Source of the DNA: Pseudomonadota bacterium
GTDB lineage: Bacteria; Pseudomonadota; Alphaproteobacteria; Rhizobiales; Rhizobiaceae
Assembly (NCBI GenBank): GCA_023451735.1
Contig: JAEXYH010000098.1
Span: 20,678 to 84,677, forward strand
Reading direction: 5' to 3'
Length of the DNA stretch: 64,000 nt
How positions within the stretch are numbered: the first letter of the stretch is position 1; each line of letters opens with the position of its first letter. The notes below the pieces were generated by a model. That model searched no databases. It was not told the origin of the DNA and worked only from the letters and a program-made list of their open reading frames with translations. Below are positions 17,195-25,524 of this stretch, one piece after another. The position numbers and the translations under genes are program-made.

Positions 17195-17872
17195 ATGCAT
17201 ATCGAACCGGGCCTCGTAGATGGGGCAAAAATCATTCTGAGCTATGCCACTGCGGCAGGGGCGGGGCTTTTTACGTTGAAACTGGCGCGGGACACGATCC
17301 GGCAGCAGGGTCTCACATCGCTGGTGGGGCGCACGGCAATCACCGCTGCGGCGGTCTTTTCGTTCTTTGAACTCCTGCCGCATTACGCCGTCGGTGTCTC
17401 CGAGGTGCATTTCATTCTCGGATCGACGCTGTTCCTGCTTTTCGGAGCGGCTCCCGCGTCAATCGGGCTGGCGCTTGGGTTGGCAATTCAGGGACTGTTC
17501 TTTGCCCCTGCAGACCTGCCGCAATACGGAATGAACGTCACCACGCTGCTGGTGCCGCTGTTCGCGGTAAAAATTTTGGCGGATCGCATCATCGCGCCGG
17601 GCACCGCCTATGTCGATCTGACTTACGTGCAGGCACTGAAGCTTTCGACTGCCTATCAGGCTGGCGTGGTTGCCTGGGTCGCGTTTTGGGCTTTTTATGG
17701 CGCAGGCTTTGCAACCGACAATCTCATGGCGATCAGCACATTCGGAATTGCCTATATGTCGGTCGTGCTGATCGAGCCGTTGGCCGATATCGCCGTCCTC
17801 GCTGTTGCTAAGAGCTTGAGCGCTCTGAATGGTTCCGGCTTCGTCACACGGCGACTGCATAACGCGGCCTGA
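17195..17872 (+). CDS. CbiM-family energy-coupling-factor permease (stand-alone)
   Basis: A 225-residue membrane protein starting MHIEPG, close to the MHI start of CbiM/NikM substrate-binding subunits, where the amino terminus and His2 bind the metal. Six or so hydrophobic helices follow, including VSEVHFILGSTLFLLFGAAPASIGLALGLAIQG. CbiM normally works with CbiN, CbiQ and CbiO; none is found beside it here. Control by a cobalamin riboswitch supports cobalt (or corrinoid precursor) import. AGGAG lies five bases before ATG. It may share ECF components encoded elsewhere, or act alone. Confidence 0.82.
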   Translation: MHIEPGLVDGAKIILSYATAAGAGLFTLKLARDTIRQQGLTSLVGRTAITAAAVFSFFELLPHYAVGVSEVHFILGSTLFLLFGAAPASIGLALGLAIQGLFFAPADLPQYGMNVTTLLVPLFAVKILADRIIAPGTAYVDLTYVQALKLSTAYQAGVVAWVAFWAFYGAGFATDNLMAISTFGIAYMSVVLIEPLADIAVLAVAKSLSALNGSGFVTRRLHNAA

Positions 17873-17890
17873 CCGCGCCGAAGATACAGA

Positions 17891-17917
17891 TCCTCGCCGG
17901 GCTTGCACCGGCGAGGA
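17891..17917. terminator. Hairpin between convergent cbiM-like gene and dnaB
   Basis: TCCTCGCCGG and CCGGCGAGGA form a perfect 10-base stem with a 7-base loop between two convergent stops. No T-run is present on either side, but the position suggests a shared terminator. Confidence 0.6.
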
Positions 17918-17926
17918 GAGAGACCA

Positions 17927-19429
17927 TCAAGGCTCTTCGTATTGTGTGAAGCTCGGCTCGGCCAGGTCGGCAAACCGGGTGAATTCCGATTGGAAGGCGA
18001 GCTTGACGGTGCCGGTTGGTCCGTGACGCTGCTTGGCGATGATCACGTCCGCCGTGCCTTTGACGCGCTCCATATGCGCTTCCCATTCCGGGTATTTCGG
18101 ATCGGCGAGATCCCGGGGCTCCATGTTCTTCACGTAATATTCTTCACGGAACACGAAGAGCACGACGTCGGCGTCCTGCTCGATCGAGCCCGATTCACGA
18201 AGGTCGGAGAGCTGTGGGCGCTTGTCTTCGCGGCTTTCGACGCCGCGTGACAGCTGTGAAAGCGCGATGATCGGCACGTTCAGTTCCTTGCCGAGAGCCT
18301 TCAGGCCCGTGGTGATCTGGGTGATTTCCTGCACGCGGTTTTCACCCGACTTGCCGGAACCGGTCATCAGCTGGATATAGTCCACCACCAGGCAATCGAG
18401 GCCGCGCTGGCGCTTCAGGCGGCGGGCACGGGCGGAAAGCTGAGCGATCGAGATACCACCGGTCTGGTCGATGAACAGCGGCACTTTCTGCATCATCTGG
18501 GAGCAGGCGACGAGCTTTTCGAAATCGGCTTCGGTAATGTCACCGCGGCGGATTTTTGACGACGACACTTCCGTCTGCTCGGAGATGATACGGGTTGCCA
18601 GCTGTTCCGACGACATTTCGAGCGAGTAGAAGCCGACGACGCCGCCGTTCTTCGCCTTGAACGAACCGTCCGGCGCGATTTCCTGCTCGTAGGCGGCTGC
18701 GATATTGTAAGCGATATTGGTGGCAAGCGAGGTCTTGCCCATGCCGGGGCGCCCTGCAAGCACGATCAAGTCGGAACGCTGTAACCCGCCCATCTTGCCG
18801 TCGAGCGACATGATGCCGGTTGAGATGCCCGAGAGTTGGCCGTCACGCTCGAAAGCCTGGCCCGCCATGTCGATGGCGATCGCAACCGCGTCGTTGAACG
18901 ACTGGAAACCGCCGTCGTAACGGCCGGTTTCCGCCAGTTCGAACAGGCGGCGTTCGGTATCCTCGATCTGGCTCTGCGGCGGCATGTCGAGCGGCGCGTC
19001 ATAGGCGATGTTGACGACATCCTCGCCGATGGTGATCAGCGCCCGGCGAAGCGCCAGATCGTAGATCGCCCGGCCGTAATCTTCCGCGTTGATGATAGAG
19101 ACGGCATCGGCGGCAAGACGCGCCAGATACTGCGCCACAGTCAGGTCGCCGACCTTGTCGTCTGCCGGAAGAAAAGTCTTCAGCGTGATAGGATTGGCGG
19201 TCTTGCCCATGCGGATGATATCGCCGGCAACCTCGTAGATCTTGCGATGCAGGGGCTCATAAAGATGCGGCGGCTTGAGAAAGTCCGAAACCCGGTAATA
19301 GGCGTCGTTGTTGACCAGGATCGCGCCGAGCAGCGCCTGTTCCGCCTCGATATTGTTCGGCGCCTCGCGATAGTGTGGCGCTGCATCCTTGTTGCTGAGC
19401 GATGCCATGTTGCGCGGAACTTCGTTCAT
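17927..19429 (-). CDS. dnaB: Replicative DNA helicase
   Basis: A 500-residue hexameric fork helicase. The amino-terminal DnaB domain (REAPNNIEAEQALLGAILVNN) is followed by a linker and the RecA-like motor with Walker A AGRPGMGKTS (about residue 222), Walker B LDCLVVDYIQLM, and the arginine-finger region GSIEQDADVV. An insert around residues 245-260 (EQEIAPDGSFKAKNGG) after Walker A is common in alphaproteobacterial DnaB. No intein is present. It lies downstream of rplI, separated by a strong terminator, so it should have its own promoter. Confidence 0.97.
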   Translation of the reverse strand: MNEVPRNMASLSNKDAAPHYREAPNNIEAEQALLGAILVNNDAYYRVSDFLKPPHLYEPLHRKIYEVAGDIIRMGKTANPITLKTFLPADDKVGDLTVAQYLARLAADAVSIINAEDYGRAIYDLALRRALITIGEDVVNIAYDAPLDMPPQSQIEDTERRLFELAETGRYDGGFQSFNDAVAIAIDMAGQAFERDGQLSGISTGIMSLDGKMGGLQRSDLIVLAGRPGMGKTSLATNIAYNIAAAYEQEIAPDGSFKAKNGGVVGFYSLEMSSEQLATRIISEQTEVSSSKIRRGDITEADFEKLVACSQMMQKVPLFIDQTGGISIAQLSARARRLKRQRGLDCLVVDYIQLMTGSGKSGENRVQEITQITTGLKALGKELNVPIIALSQLSRGVESREDKRPQLSDLRESGSIEQDADVVLFVFREEYYVKNMEPRDLADPKYPEWEAHMERVKGTADVIIAKQRHGPTGTVKLAFQSEFTRFADLAEPSFTQYEEP

Positions 19430-19674
19430 GATTCTACCGTCCGTCCTGTCCGTTCAAGCTCTCGGTACTAAAGATAACTGGACCGACCCGAAACCGTGCA
19501 TTTTGCCTTCGGATGATTCCCACAGCTATCCACAGCAGGCGTCATTTACGCGAAACAAAAAACGTAATGAAGCGACAAATCCGGTTGACTGTGCCTCATT
19601 CGAGGCGGTGTCGGAGCCGCGGCGCGCATTGGGCGCGACTCACCGGAACAAGCTCCATCATAGTCGGAAAAAGA
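19430..19674. other. Intergenic region upstream of dnaB
   Basis: Together with the rplI terminator this forms a 310-base gap. It should hold the dnaB promoter (minus strand). It includes an AT-rich stretch around 19545-19580. I see no small gene and no confident promoter hexamers. Confidence 0.4.
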
Positions 19675-19708
19675 GACAAAAAAACGCCCGGCCTTGTGAG
19701 CCGGGCGT
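19675..19708 (-). terminator. Rho-independent terminator after rplI
   Basis: On the minus strand ACGCCCGGC-(7-base loop)-GCCGGGCGT is followed by TTTTTTT. The stem is nine perfect pairs. It ends the rpsF-rpsR-DUF2232-rplI transcript. Confidence 0.92.
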
Positions 19709-19739
19709 CGCCGTCGCAGAAGGATCTGCGAAACGTCTA

Positions 19740-20315
19740 TTATTCCTCGTCGCCGTCGCGGTCAGCTTCCGGATCGAAGAAGTCTTCCGGACGCAGTGCG
19801 TCTTCGTCGACGCCGTAGATGGCGTCAGCGGAGGTGAGGCTTTCGCCCTGGGCCTGACGTTCTGCTTCTTCAGCCGAACGGGCAACGTTGACCGAGACCT
19901 GGATCTCGACTTCTGCATGCAGGTGAAGGGTGACTTCGTGCAGGCCGATGGCCTTGATCGGATGGTTCAGGTCGACTTGGTTGCGGCCGACGTTGAAGCC
20001 TTCTGCAGCCAGTGCGTCCATGACGTCGCGGGCAGCAACGGAACCGTAGAGCTGGCCGGTTTCGCCAGCCGAACGAACGATGACGAAGGTCTTGCCGGCG
20101 AGAGCGTCGGCAACCGTCTGGGCTTCGCCCTTGCGCTCGAGGTTACGAGCTTCGAGCGTGGCGCGCTCGGATTCGAAACGCTTCTTGTTGGCGTCGTTGG
20201 CGCGCAGCGCCTTGCCCTGCGGCAGCAGGAAGTTACGGGCGTAACCGTCGCGAACCTTGACGGTTTCGCCCATCTGGCCGAGCTTCGGTACGCGTTCAAG
20301 CAGGATGACTTGCAT
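19740..20315 (-). CDS. rplI: 50S ribosomal protein L9
   Basis: A 191-residue ribosomal protein. The amino-terminal domain MQVILLERVPKLGQMGETVKVRDGYARNFLLPQGKA carries the L9 signature and binds 23S rRNA; a long helix and the carboxy-terminal domain follow. The last 40 residues are an acidic extension (EDALRPEDFFDPEADRDGDEE) seen in alphaproteobacterial L9, making it longer than the E. coli protein of about 149 residues. It is the last gene of the rpsF operon. Confidence 0.97.
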   Translation of the reverse strand: MQVILLERVPKLGQMGETVKVRDGYARNFLLPQGKALRANDANKKRFESERATLEARNLERKGEAQTVADALAGKTFVIVRSAGETGQLYGSVAARDVMDALAAEGFNVGRNQVDLNHPIKAIGLHEVTLHLHAEVEIQVSVNVARSAEEAERQAQGESLTSADAIYGVDEDALRPEDFFDPEADRDGDEE

Positions 20316-20336
20316 GTTGGAGTTCCTTTCTGATCT

Positions 20337-21314
20337 TCAAGTGTCTGGATTGGTTGTGTTCTGATCCGTGTCGCCCTTTGCCGGCGTCAGCGCGATGGTC
20401 CGGCGGGTGTCCGTGAGACCGAAGGCAAGGATCGCGAAGGCAGGAATGACGAGCATGGAGGAGAGGTATGAGAGCACGAGGACCGGCAGCCGCCAGTCCT
20501 TGCCCTGACTGCGGAAATGGATGGCGGCAAAGCCCGACATCAGGAAACCTGCGCCGAACGTTCCGCAGATCGTCGCGCCGACCATTGCCGGTACGCCGCC
20601 CATGAAGGTCATGACGATGCCGGCGAGGAAAACGTAAATTGCGTGACGGTTCATGCGCAGCGCCGACGGCATGTCCTCGCGCGGGCGGAGTGCACGGCCC
20701 GAGCGCGAGACAATGCGCATGGCGGTGTAGAAGGCTGCAAACAGCAGCATGACCCAGATGCCGCCCTGAACCATCGGCAGCATCAGCAGCATCGTGCCCT
20801 TCAGCTGCGCGACACCGGCGGCATCAAGCGCCATGGCGGGTTCCTGGGTCTGCAGTGCCGAGCTCAGCGCATCGACGATCTGCCCGACCAGTTCCGGTCC
20901 GTAACCGATGGCAACGCCAAGCGCGATAACGGCAATCGTCACGAGGCCGCAAAGATGGAGGAGGATATCCGAGATCGGGTACCAGGCGAGCAGGTTGTCG
21001 GGACCGCCGAGTTCGGAGGCCGGACGCGCCAGATTGGCAAGATGCGACAGCCAGCCGGCCGGGATCAGCGTGAAGATCGCCATGGTGACGGCGAAGATCG
21101 GCGAGATGAGGATCGCGCCGAGAATTCCCGACGTGACAATGCCTGTGATTGCCGCGCGGTTTCCCCAGCCGAGGCCGGCAACGAAGATGGGAAGAGCCGA
21201 AGCCGCGTAAAGGACAGCAGCAAAAGACGACTGCGTGTTCGCACCCATCACGAGGAGGGTGGCGACGACGCCGGCCAGAATGCCGGTGGGCAGCACTGTC
21301 TGTGTCTTGTTCAT
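20337..21314 (-). CDS. DUF2232 family membrane protein
   Basis: A 325-residue protein with about eight hydrophobic helices (for example TGILAGVVATLLVMGA, FTLIPAGWLSHLANLA, LVTIAVIALGVAIGYG, LPVLVLSYLSSMLVIPAFAILAFGL). The family is regularly found between rpsR and rplI in Rhizobiales, and its role is unknown; related YybS proteins occur near replication or ribosomal genes in other phyla. ATG 21314 (MNKTQTVL) is preferred to the longer frame from 21341. It is 21 bases upstream of rplI, so they are cotranscribed. Confidence 0.85.
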   Translation of the reverse strand: MNKTQTVLPTGILAGVVATLLVMGANTQSSFAAVLYAASALPIFVAGLGWGNRAAITGIVTSGILGAILISPIFAVTMAIFTLIPAGWLSHLANLARPASELGGPDNLLAWYPISDILLHLCGLVTIAVIALGVAIGYGPELVGQIVDALSSALQTQEPAMALDAAGVAQLKGTMLLMLPMVQGGIWVMLLFAAFYTAMRIVSRSGRALRPREDMPSALRMNRHAIYVFLAGIVMTFMGGVPAMVGATICGTFGAGFLMSGFAAIHFRSQGKDWRLPVLVLSYLSSMLVIPAFAILAFGLTDTRRTIALTPAKGDTDQNTTNPDT

Positions 21315-21440
21315 TACGCTCTCGCTGTCCTGCCAGATCAAGCAGTTAGGGGACGGGCCTGACTCACTTTGGCAGGCGCTTCATCCCCAGCATGGGGTTT
21401 GCAGTTCGTTTCCGATCCGCGCCCAACGCGGAAGGGAGTA

Positions 21441-21467
21441 GACCCGCTGATTTTTGATCAGCGGGTC
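21441..21467 (-). terminator. Hairpin after rpsR
   Basis: GACCCGCTGAT and ATCAGCGGGTC form a perfect 11-base stem with a 5-base loop right behind the rpsR stop. Lack of a T-run suggests partial termination or mRNA end protection before DUF2232 and rplI. Confidence 0.6.
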
Positions 21468-21477
21468 CGGTAATCAC

Positions 21478-21726
21478 TTACGATACGACGTAAGGCAGCA
21501 GGCCGAGGAAACGGGCGCGCTTGATGGCCTGGGCCAGTTCGCGCTGCTTCTTCTGGGAAACTGCGGTGATACGCGAAGGTACGATCTTGCCACGCTCGGA
21601 AATGTAGCGCTGCAGAAGACGAACGTCCTTGTAGTCGATCTTCGGTGCATTTGCGCCCGAGAAGGGGCAGGTCTTGCGACGACGATGGAAAGGACGGCGT
21701 GCCGGGGACGAGGATACGTCAGCCAT
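21478..21726 (-). CDS. rpsR: 30S ribosomal protein S18
   Basis: An 82-residue protein with the S18 core: CPFSGANAPKIDYKDVRLLQRYISERGKIVPSRITAVS followed by a basic QKKQRELAQAIKRARFLGLLPY helix. It binds 16S rRNA together with S6 on the platform of the small subunit. It lies 23 bases after rpsF in the same transcript. The length is normal for alphaproteobacteria. Confidence 0.97.
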   Translation of the reverse strand: MADVSSSPARRPFHRRRKTCPFSGANAPKIDYKDVRLLQRYISERGKIVPSRITAVSQKKQRELAQAIKRARFLGLLPYVVS

Positions 21727-21749
21727 TGTGTTTTCTCCTTAGACCCAGA

Positions 21750-22214
21750 TTAGGATTCGCGCGGAGCGGACGGGCGCGGTGCGCGCTCGAAGCCGCCTTC
21801 ACGCGGAGGACGATCGCCGAATTCGCGGCGCGGGCCACGATCGCCGAAGTCACGGCGCGGGCCACGGTCGTCACGCGGACGGTCGTCGCGGTCGCGCTTC
21901 TGCATCATGGCAGACGGGCCTTCTTCGTGCTTCTCGACGGAAAGCGTCATGTAGCGAAGAACGTCTTCGTTGATGCGCATCTGACGTTCCATTTCGTGCA
22001 CGGCAGCAGCCGGAGCATCGATGTCCATCAGGGCGTAGTGAGCCTTGCGGTTCTTCTTCATGCGGTACGTCAGGGACTTGAGGCCCCAGTTTTCGACGCG
22101 CCCGACCTTGCCACCATTAGCTTCGATGACGCCCTTGTACTGTTCGACGAGGGCATCAACCTGCTGAGCGGAAACATCCTGCCGGGCAAGGAATACGTGT
22201 TCGTAAAGAGCCAT
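21750..22214 (-). CDS. rpsF: 30S ribosomal protein S6
   Basis: A 154-residue protein. The first 95 residues are the ferredoxin-like S6 fold (MALYEHVFLARQDVSAQQVD, GLKSLTYRMKKNRKAHYALMDI). The tail from about residue 105 is a low-complexity Arg/Asp/Gly/Pro stretch with the near-repeats DRGPRRDFG and DRGPRREFG. Such tails are typical of rhizobial S6, and E. coli S6 instead receives post-translational glutamates. It is the first gene of the operon, with a leader of about 220 bases. Confidence 0.96.
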   Translation of the reverse strand: MALYEHVFLARQDVSAQQVDALVEQYKGVIEANGGKVGRVENWGLKSLTYRMKKNRKAHYALMDIDAPAAAVHEMERQMRINEDVLRYMTLSVEKHEEGPSAMMQKRDRDDRPRDDRGPRRDFGDRGPRREFGDRPPREGGFERAPRPSAPRES

Positions 22215-22440
22215 GTAAGCTTTGCCTTTTCTTGCGGTTGTTGTGTCACCCGGTTTCGGCGGCTAAGCCTCAACGACTGCTCCTGATGGCCCAAGAGGCC
22301 GGCAAGAAAAGCTGTTGTTTCGAGACGGTCGAGAGCGGAGACACGGGAGGCCGGAACGCTTTCGTTCCTGAGGTCGCGATTGGCGAACCTGCCCTCCGTT
22401 CAGCCACCAGCCAGAAGACCGGGTGTTTCGAACAGGGCGG
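22215..22440 (-). promoter_or_regulatory. Long rpsF leader
   Basis: About 225 bases lie between the predicted promoter and rpsF. Many bacteria control rpsF through an S6:S18-binding leader RNA, and the length would allow one, but I could not identify that motif with confidence. No open frame here looks like a gene. Confidence 0.35.
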
Positions 22441-22468
22441 CTTATACGGATTTTTCAGGGAAAGGCAA
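22441..22468 (-). promoter_or_regulatory. Predicted promoter of the rpsF operon
   Basis: On the minus strand TTGCCT (22463-22468) and TATAAG (22441-22446) are separated by 16 bases. The -10 matches the consensus at five of six positions. Confidence 0.5.
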
Positions 22469-22577
22469 GGGGGAGGCTCTCCTTCAAGAGAATCCAATAG
22501 CAGATATGCATTAATGGGGATATTCTACTTAAGCGAGTGATAATCAAATCGCTCTCTTTTAAGAGGAGGGATATGTC

Positions 22578-24155
22578 ATGCCGCATGAAGCAAGCGTACT
22601 CACGAAACTGGACGGGCTCCTGAGTGCTCCCATAACATGGACGAACTGGGTCAAGGACCCGAATGTCCTTGCGTTTCTGTCAGACCTGCAAGCGAATATT
22701 CTCAAGGGACATGGTCGTGATCACACGGCAAATGTCTTCGTCAGCTTCGACGGAATGAAACCGGAGGAGATAGCCGGTCTGCTGACGAAGCTCTCGTTCT
22801 CCGTCACGTCGGCTCTCGATCAGCTTCGTTCGGCCGCCGCGTTCAAATCCGTCGGCATCAGCGGAGGACGGGTCGTCTGTATGTTCCTGGCCGCATCCGG
22901 ATACGTCAAGCTCGGTGCAAGCAACCCGCCTTCCGACCCGGCCTTCAAAAAGGGAATGCGTGGTCGCGGGGCGCTCGATCCCTTGCCGTTCCCAAGTATC
23001 AACACGAGTCTCCCTGGCCTCAACGATCCTCCGCCGAAGGATTGGGAGCAGGGCGGTGCCTGGGCCGTGAAAAATCCGCCACCCGACGCCATGGTTCTCA
23101 TCGCCGATGACAATGCAGAACTCGTCGCCGCCGCGGTGGCCGAGGTGAAGGCCTCTATCCGGGCCGAGGGTGCCCGTGTTCTGGGGGTTGATATCGGGCT
23201 CGCACAGCGACGCCGTCAGGCCACCGGTGGAAATGTGAAGGGCGAGGGCATAGAGCATTTCGGATATGTAGACGGGCGCAGCCAGCCGCTGTTCCTGCAG
23301 GAGGATCTGGACCAGAACAAAGAGGAGCAATCCCGAAAAGCAGCTGAACTGGGAACGAATTGGCCCAAATGGGACGAAGAATTCGCACCGTCACAATTCA
23401 TCGTCCAGGACCCGGCCAAGCGTACGGCTTTCGGCTGCGGCAGCTATTTTGTTTATCGCAAGCTCGAGCAGGACGTCGAAGCTTTCAAAAGACGGGAGAG
23501 ACAGCTGGCCGGATGGCTGGGGCTGAAAGGCGAAGCACGGGAAAGGGCAGGTGCCCTGGTCGTCGGCAGGTTCGAGGACGGAACTCCGGTCGTCCTGCAT
23601 GACGAGGCCATCGGCGGCGATCCGACCAACAATTTCAACTATGATAATGATGTGGATGTGAAAAAGACGCTCTGTCCGTTCAAGGGACACATTCGCAAGA
23701 CCAATCCGCGAACGGCCGGGGATGCTCTCGAGCGCCGCCGGATCATGGCAAGGCGCGGGATCACCTATGGAGATCGCGCGCCGCGCGGAGAGGGAGACGA
23801 CTTTCCCGAGGATGACCGTCCGTCGGGCAATGTCGGATTGCTGTTCATGGCCTATATGAATGACATCAACGAGCAGTTCGAGTTCACCCAGGCGGCTTGG
23901 GCCGGCAATCCGAATTTCAAGAATCGGAACACCGGGATGGACGCAGTGATAGGCCAGAGGGAGAACGCATCCGGGACCGAGCAGACGAAATGGGTGGATG
24001 GGCACTCAGCAAAGGGGGGTGCACCGCTTCTGTCTGCCTCGTTCGACTTCAAGACCGCGGTCGGACTTGTCGGCGGCGAATACTTCTTTGCGCCGTCGAT
24101 CAGCTTTTTGCAGATGCCGCTGCCTCAGGTCGGTGTCGGACGACAGCAGGCTTGA
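22578..24155 (+). CDS. DyP-type haem peroxidase
   Basis: A 525-residue peroxidase of the dye-decolourising (DyP) superfamily. It has the family motif GYVDG within HFGYVDGRSQP at about residue 228, the proximal haem His in CPFKGHIRKTNPR, and an Arg-rich RRRIMARRGITYG that should contain the distal Arg. It is close in size to the large C/D-class enzymes rather than the Tat-exported EfeB class. No signal peptide or Tat motif is visible, so it should be cytosolic. AGGAGGG lies seven bases before ATG. The AT-rich upstream region suggests separate regulation. No encapsulin gene is nearby. Confidence 0.88.
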   Translation: MPHEASVLTKLDGLLSAPITWTNWVKDPNVLAFLSDLQANILKGHGRDHTANVFVSFDGMKPEEIAGLLTKLSFSVTSALDQLRSAAAFKSVGISGGRVVCMFLAASGYVKLGASNPPSDPAFKKGMRGRGALDPLPFPSINTSLPGLNDPPPKDWEQGGAWAVKNPPPDAMVLIADDNAELVAAAVAEVKASIRAEGARVLGVDIGLAQRRRQATGGNVKGEGIEHFGYVDGRSQPLFLQEDLDQNKEEQSRKAAELGTNWPKWDEEFAPSQFIVQDPAKRTAFGCGSYFVYRKLEQDVEAFKRRERQLAGWLGLKGEARERAGALVVGRFEDGTPVVLHDEAIGGDPTNNFNYDNDVDVKKTLCPFKGHIRKTNPRTAGDALERRRIMARRGITYGDRAPRGEGDDFPEDDRPSGNVGLLFMAYMNDINEQFEFTQAAWAGNPNFKNRNTGMDAVIGQRENASGTEQTKWVDGHSAKGGAPLLSASFDFKTAVGLVGGEYFFAPSISFLQMPLPQVGVGRQQA

Positions 24156-24171
24156 GATGAAAGTGATCCAG

Positions 24172-24200
24172 GCATGCGCTGTTTGTCGGACAGCGCATGC
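24172..24200. terminator. Bidirectional terminator between DyP and aldo-keto reductase
   Basis: GCATGCGCTGT and ACAGCGCATGC form a perfect 11-base stem with a 7-base loop between the two convergent stops. A weak GCTTTATT follows on the plus strand. Confidence 0.7.
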
Positions 24201-24217
24201 GCTTTATTCGGGAAATT

Positions 24218-25261
24218 TCAAATCGGCATCGGATAGTGCCGGTGGACCTCGGCGATATCCGCCGTCGCCTCGTTCGACAGCGTCACGTCTGCTGCGCCGA
24301 TATCCGTCTTCAACTGCTCCATCGTCGTGGCGCCGATGATGACGGAGGCCATGAAGGGGCGTGCCAGGCAGAAGGCGAGAGCCATCTGGGCCGGGTCGAT
24401 CCCGTGTTTTGCGGCAACCTCGAGATAGGATTTGACCGCCGGTTCCTGCTTGGGCTGCAGGCGGCCGCCGAGGTTGGTGTTGATCGTCGCGCGTGAGCCG
24501 GCGGGACGGGCGCCGTCTAGGTATTTGCCGGTCAGCAAGCCGGCGGCGAGTGGCGAATAAGCCATCAGGCCGACATCGCCGTGATGTGCGACCTCGGCGA
24601 GATCGAGATCGAAAGTGCGATAAAGCAGATTGTATTCGTTCTGGATCGAGGCGACGCGCGGCAGGGCTTTTTCCTCTGCCAGACGAAGATATTGCATCGT
24701 GCCCCAGGCGGTCTCGTTGGAAAGGCCGATGGCGCGGATTTTCCCGGCCTTTACCAGGTCGTCCAATGTCTGAAGCTTTTCCAGAATGTCGGCGACGGAT
24801 TTTTCGCGGTTCTGCGTCGTGGCATCGAAATCCCAGGAGTTGCGGAAATGGTAGTGGCTGCGGTTCGGCCAGTGGATCTGGTAGAGGTCGATATGATCAG
24901 TCTGCAGGCGTTTGAGGCTGGCATCGACCGCTTCGCGGATCGTCGCCGCCTCGATGGGACGGCCCTGGCGGATATGTGGACGGCCGGCGCCGGCGATCTT
25001 CGTGGCAAGCACGATGTCGTCGCGCTTGGCTCGTTTCTTCAGCCATGTCCCGATATATTCTTCGGTGCGGCCGTAGGTTTCGCCGCTAACCGGCGTGGTC
25101 GGATAAAGTTCGGCCGTATCGAAAAAAATCACGCCGTGTTCGACAGCATAATCCATTTGGGCATGGGCTTCGGCTTCGGTGTTCTGTGTACCCCAGGTCA
25201 TGGTGCCGAGGCAGATTTCCGATACGGAGAGATCCGTGCGGCCGAGTTTGTTGTATTTCAT
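24218..25261 (-). CDS. tas: Aldo/keto reductase, Tas type
   Basis: A 347-residue NADP(H)-dependent oxidoreductase. The barrel shows GLGTMTWG-like CLGTMTWGTQNTEAEAHAQ, the catalytic Tyr in FFDTAELYP, Lys in LATKIAG, and His in YQIHWPN; the cofactor end reads VIIGATTMEQLKTDI. Length and many segments match E. coli Tas, including the SNETAWG and TGKYL..ARPAGSRA blocks. The first codon of the open frame is TTG, directly followed by ATG at 25261, which I take as the start. The substrate is unknown. Confidence 0.85.
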   Translation of the reverse strand: MKYNKLGRTDLSVSEICLGTMTWGTQNTEAEAHAQMDYAVEHGVIFFDTAELYPTTPVSGETYGRTEEYIGTWLKKRAKRDDIVLATKIAGAGRPHIRQGRPIEAATIREAVDASLKRLQTDHIDLYQIHWPNRSHYHFRNSWDFDATTQNREKSVADILEKLQTLDDLVKAGKIRAIGLSNETAWGTMQYLRLAEEKALPRVASIQNEYNLLYRTFDLDLAEVAHHGDVGLMAYSPLAAGLLTGKYLDGARPAGSRATINTNLGGRLQPKQEPAVKSYLEVAAKHGIDPAQMALAFCLARPFMASVIIGATTMEQLKTDIGAADVTLSNEATADIAEVHRHYPMPI

Positions 25262-25360
25262 CAATGCAGTCCTGGATGAGGAGGCCGGGTGGGAGGGGCC
25301 GGAATGGGAGGCAAGGTGGGGGACTTTAGCGCCCGGTTGATGAATCGCAAGGCCATCGCT

Positions 25361-25375
25361 CGATCAACTTGATCG
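25361..25375. promoter_or_regulatory. Perfect palindrome CGATCAA-C-TTGATCG
   Basis: This 15-base palindrome lies in the 263-base divergent gap between the aldo-keto reductase and fabD, about 100 bases from the former. It could be an operator; the binding protein is unknown. Confidence 0.3.
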
Positions 25376-25524
25376 CCGGTCGCTAATTCGTCTCGAAGGG
25401 CTTCGACAAACCGCCACGCGGGCCGATTTGCTTTGGAATGGCGAGGCAGGTCCGGGGTGTCGCCCTTGACTCTCAAGGTTCAAATGTGAATGGAGAGGCA
25501 AACATAAGGGAAGGATCGTCCCCC

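Noticed and set aside
22578..24155. DyP peroxidase as encapsulin cargo
   Set aside because: No encapsulin gene nearby and no clear cargo-loading peptide at the carboxy end.
25261..25476. Small 71-codon frame ending on the tas start (TGATG overlap)
   Set aside because: TTG start without a ribosome site and a Pro-rich low-complexity tail; more likely non-coding promoter region.
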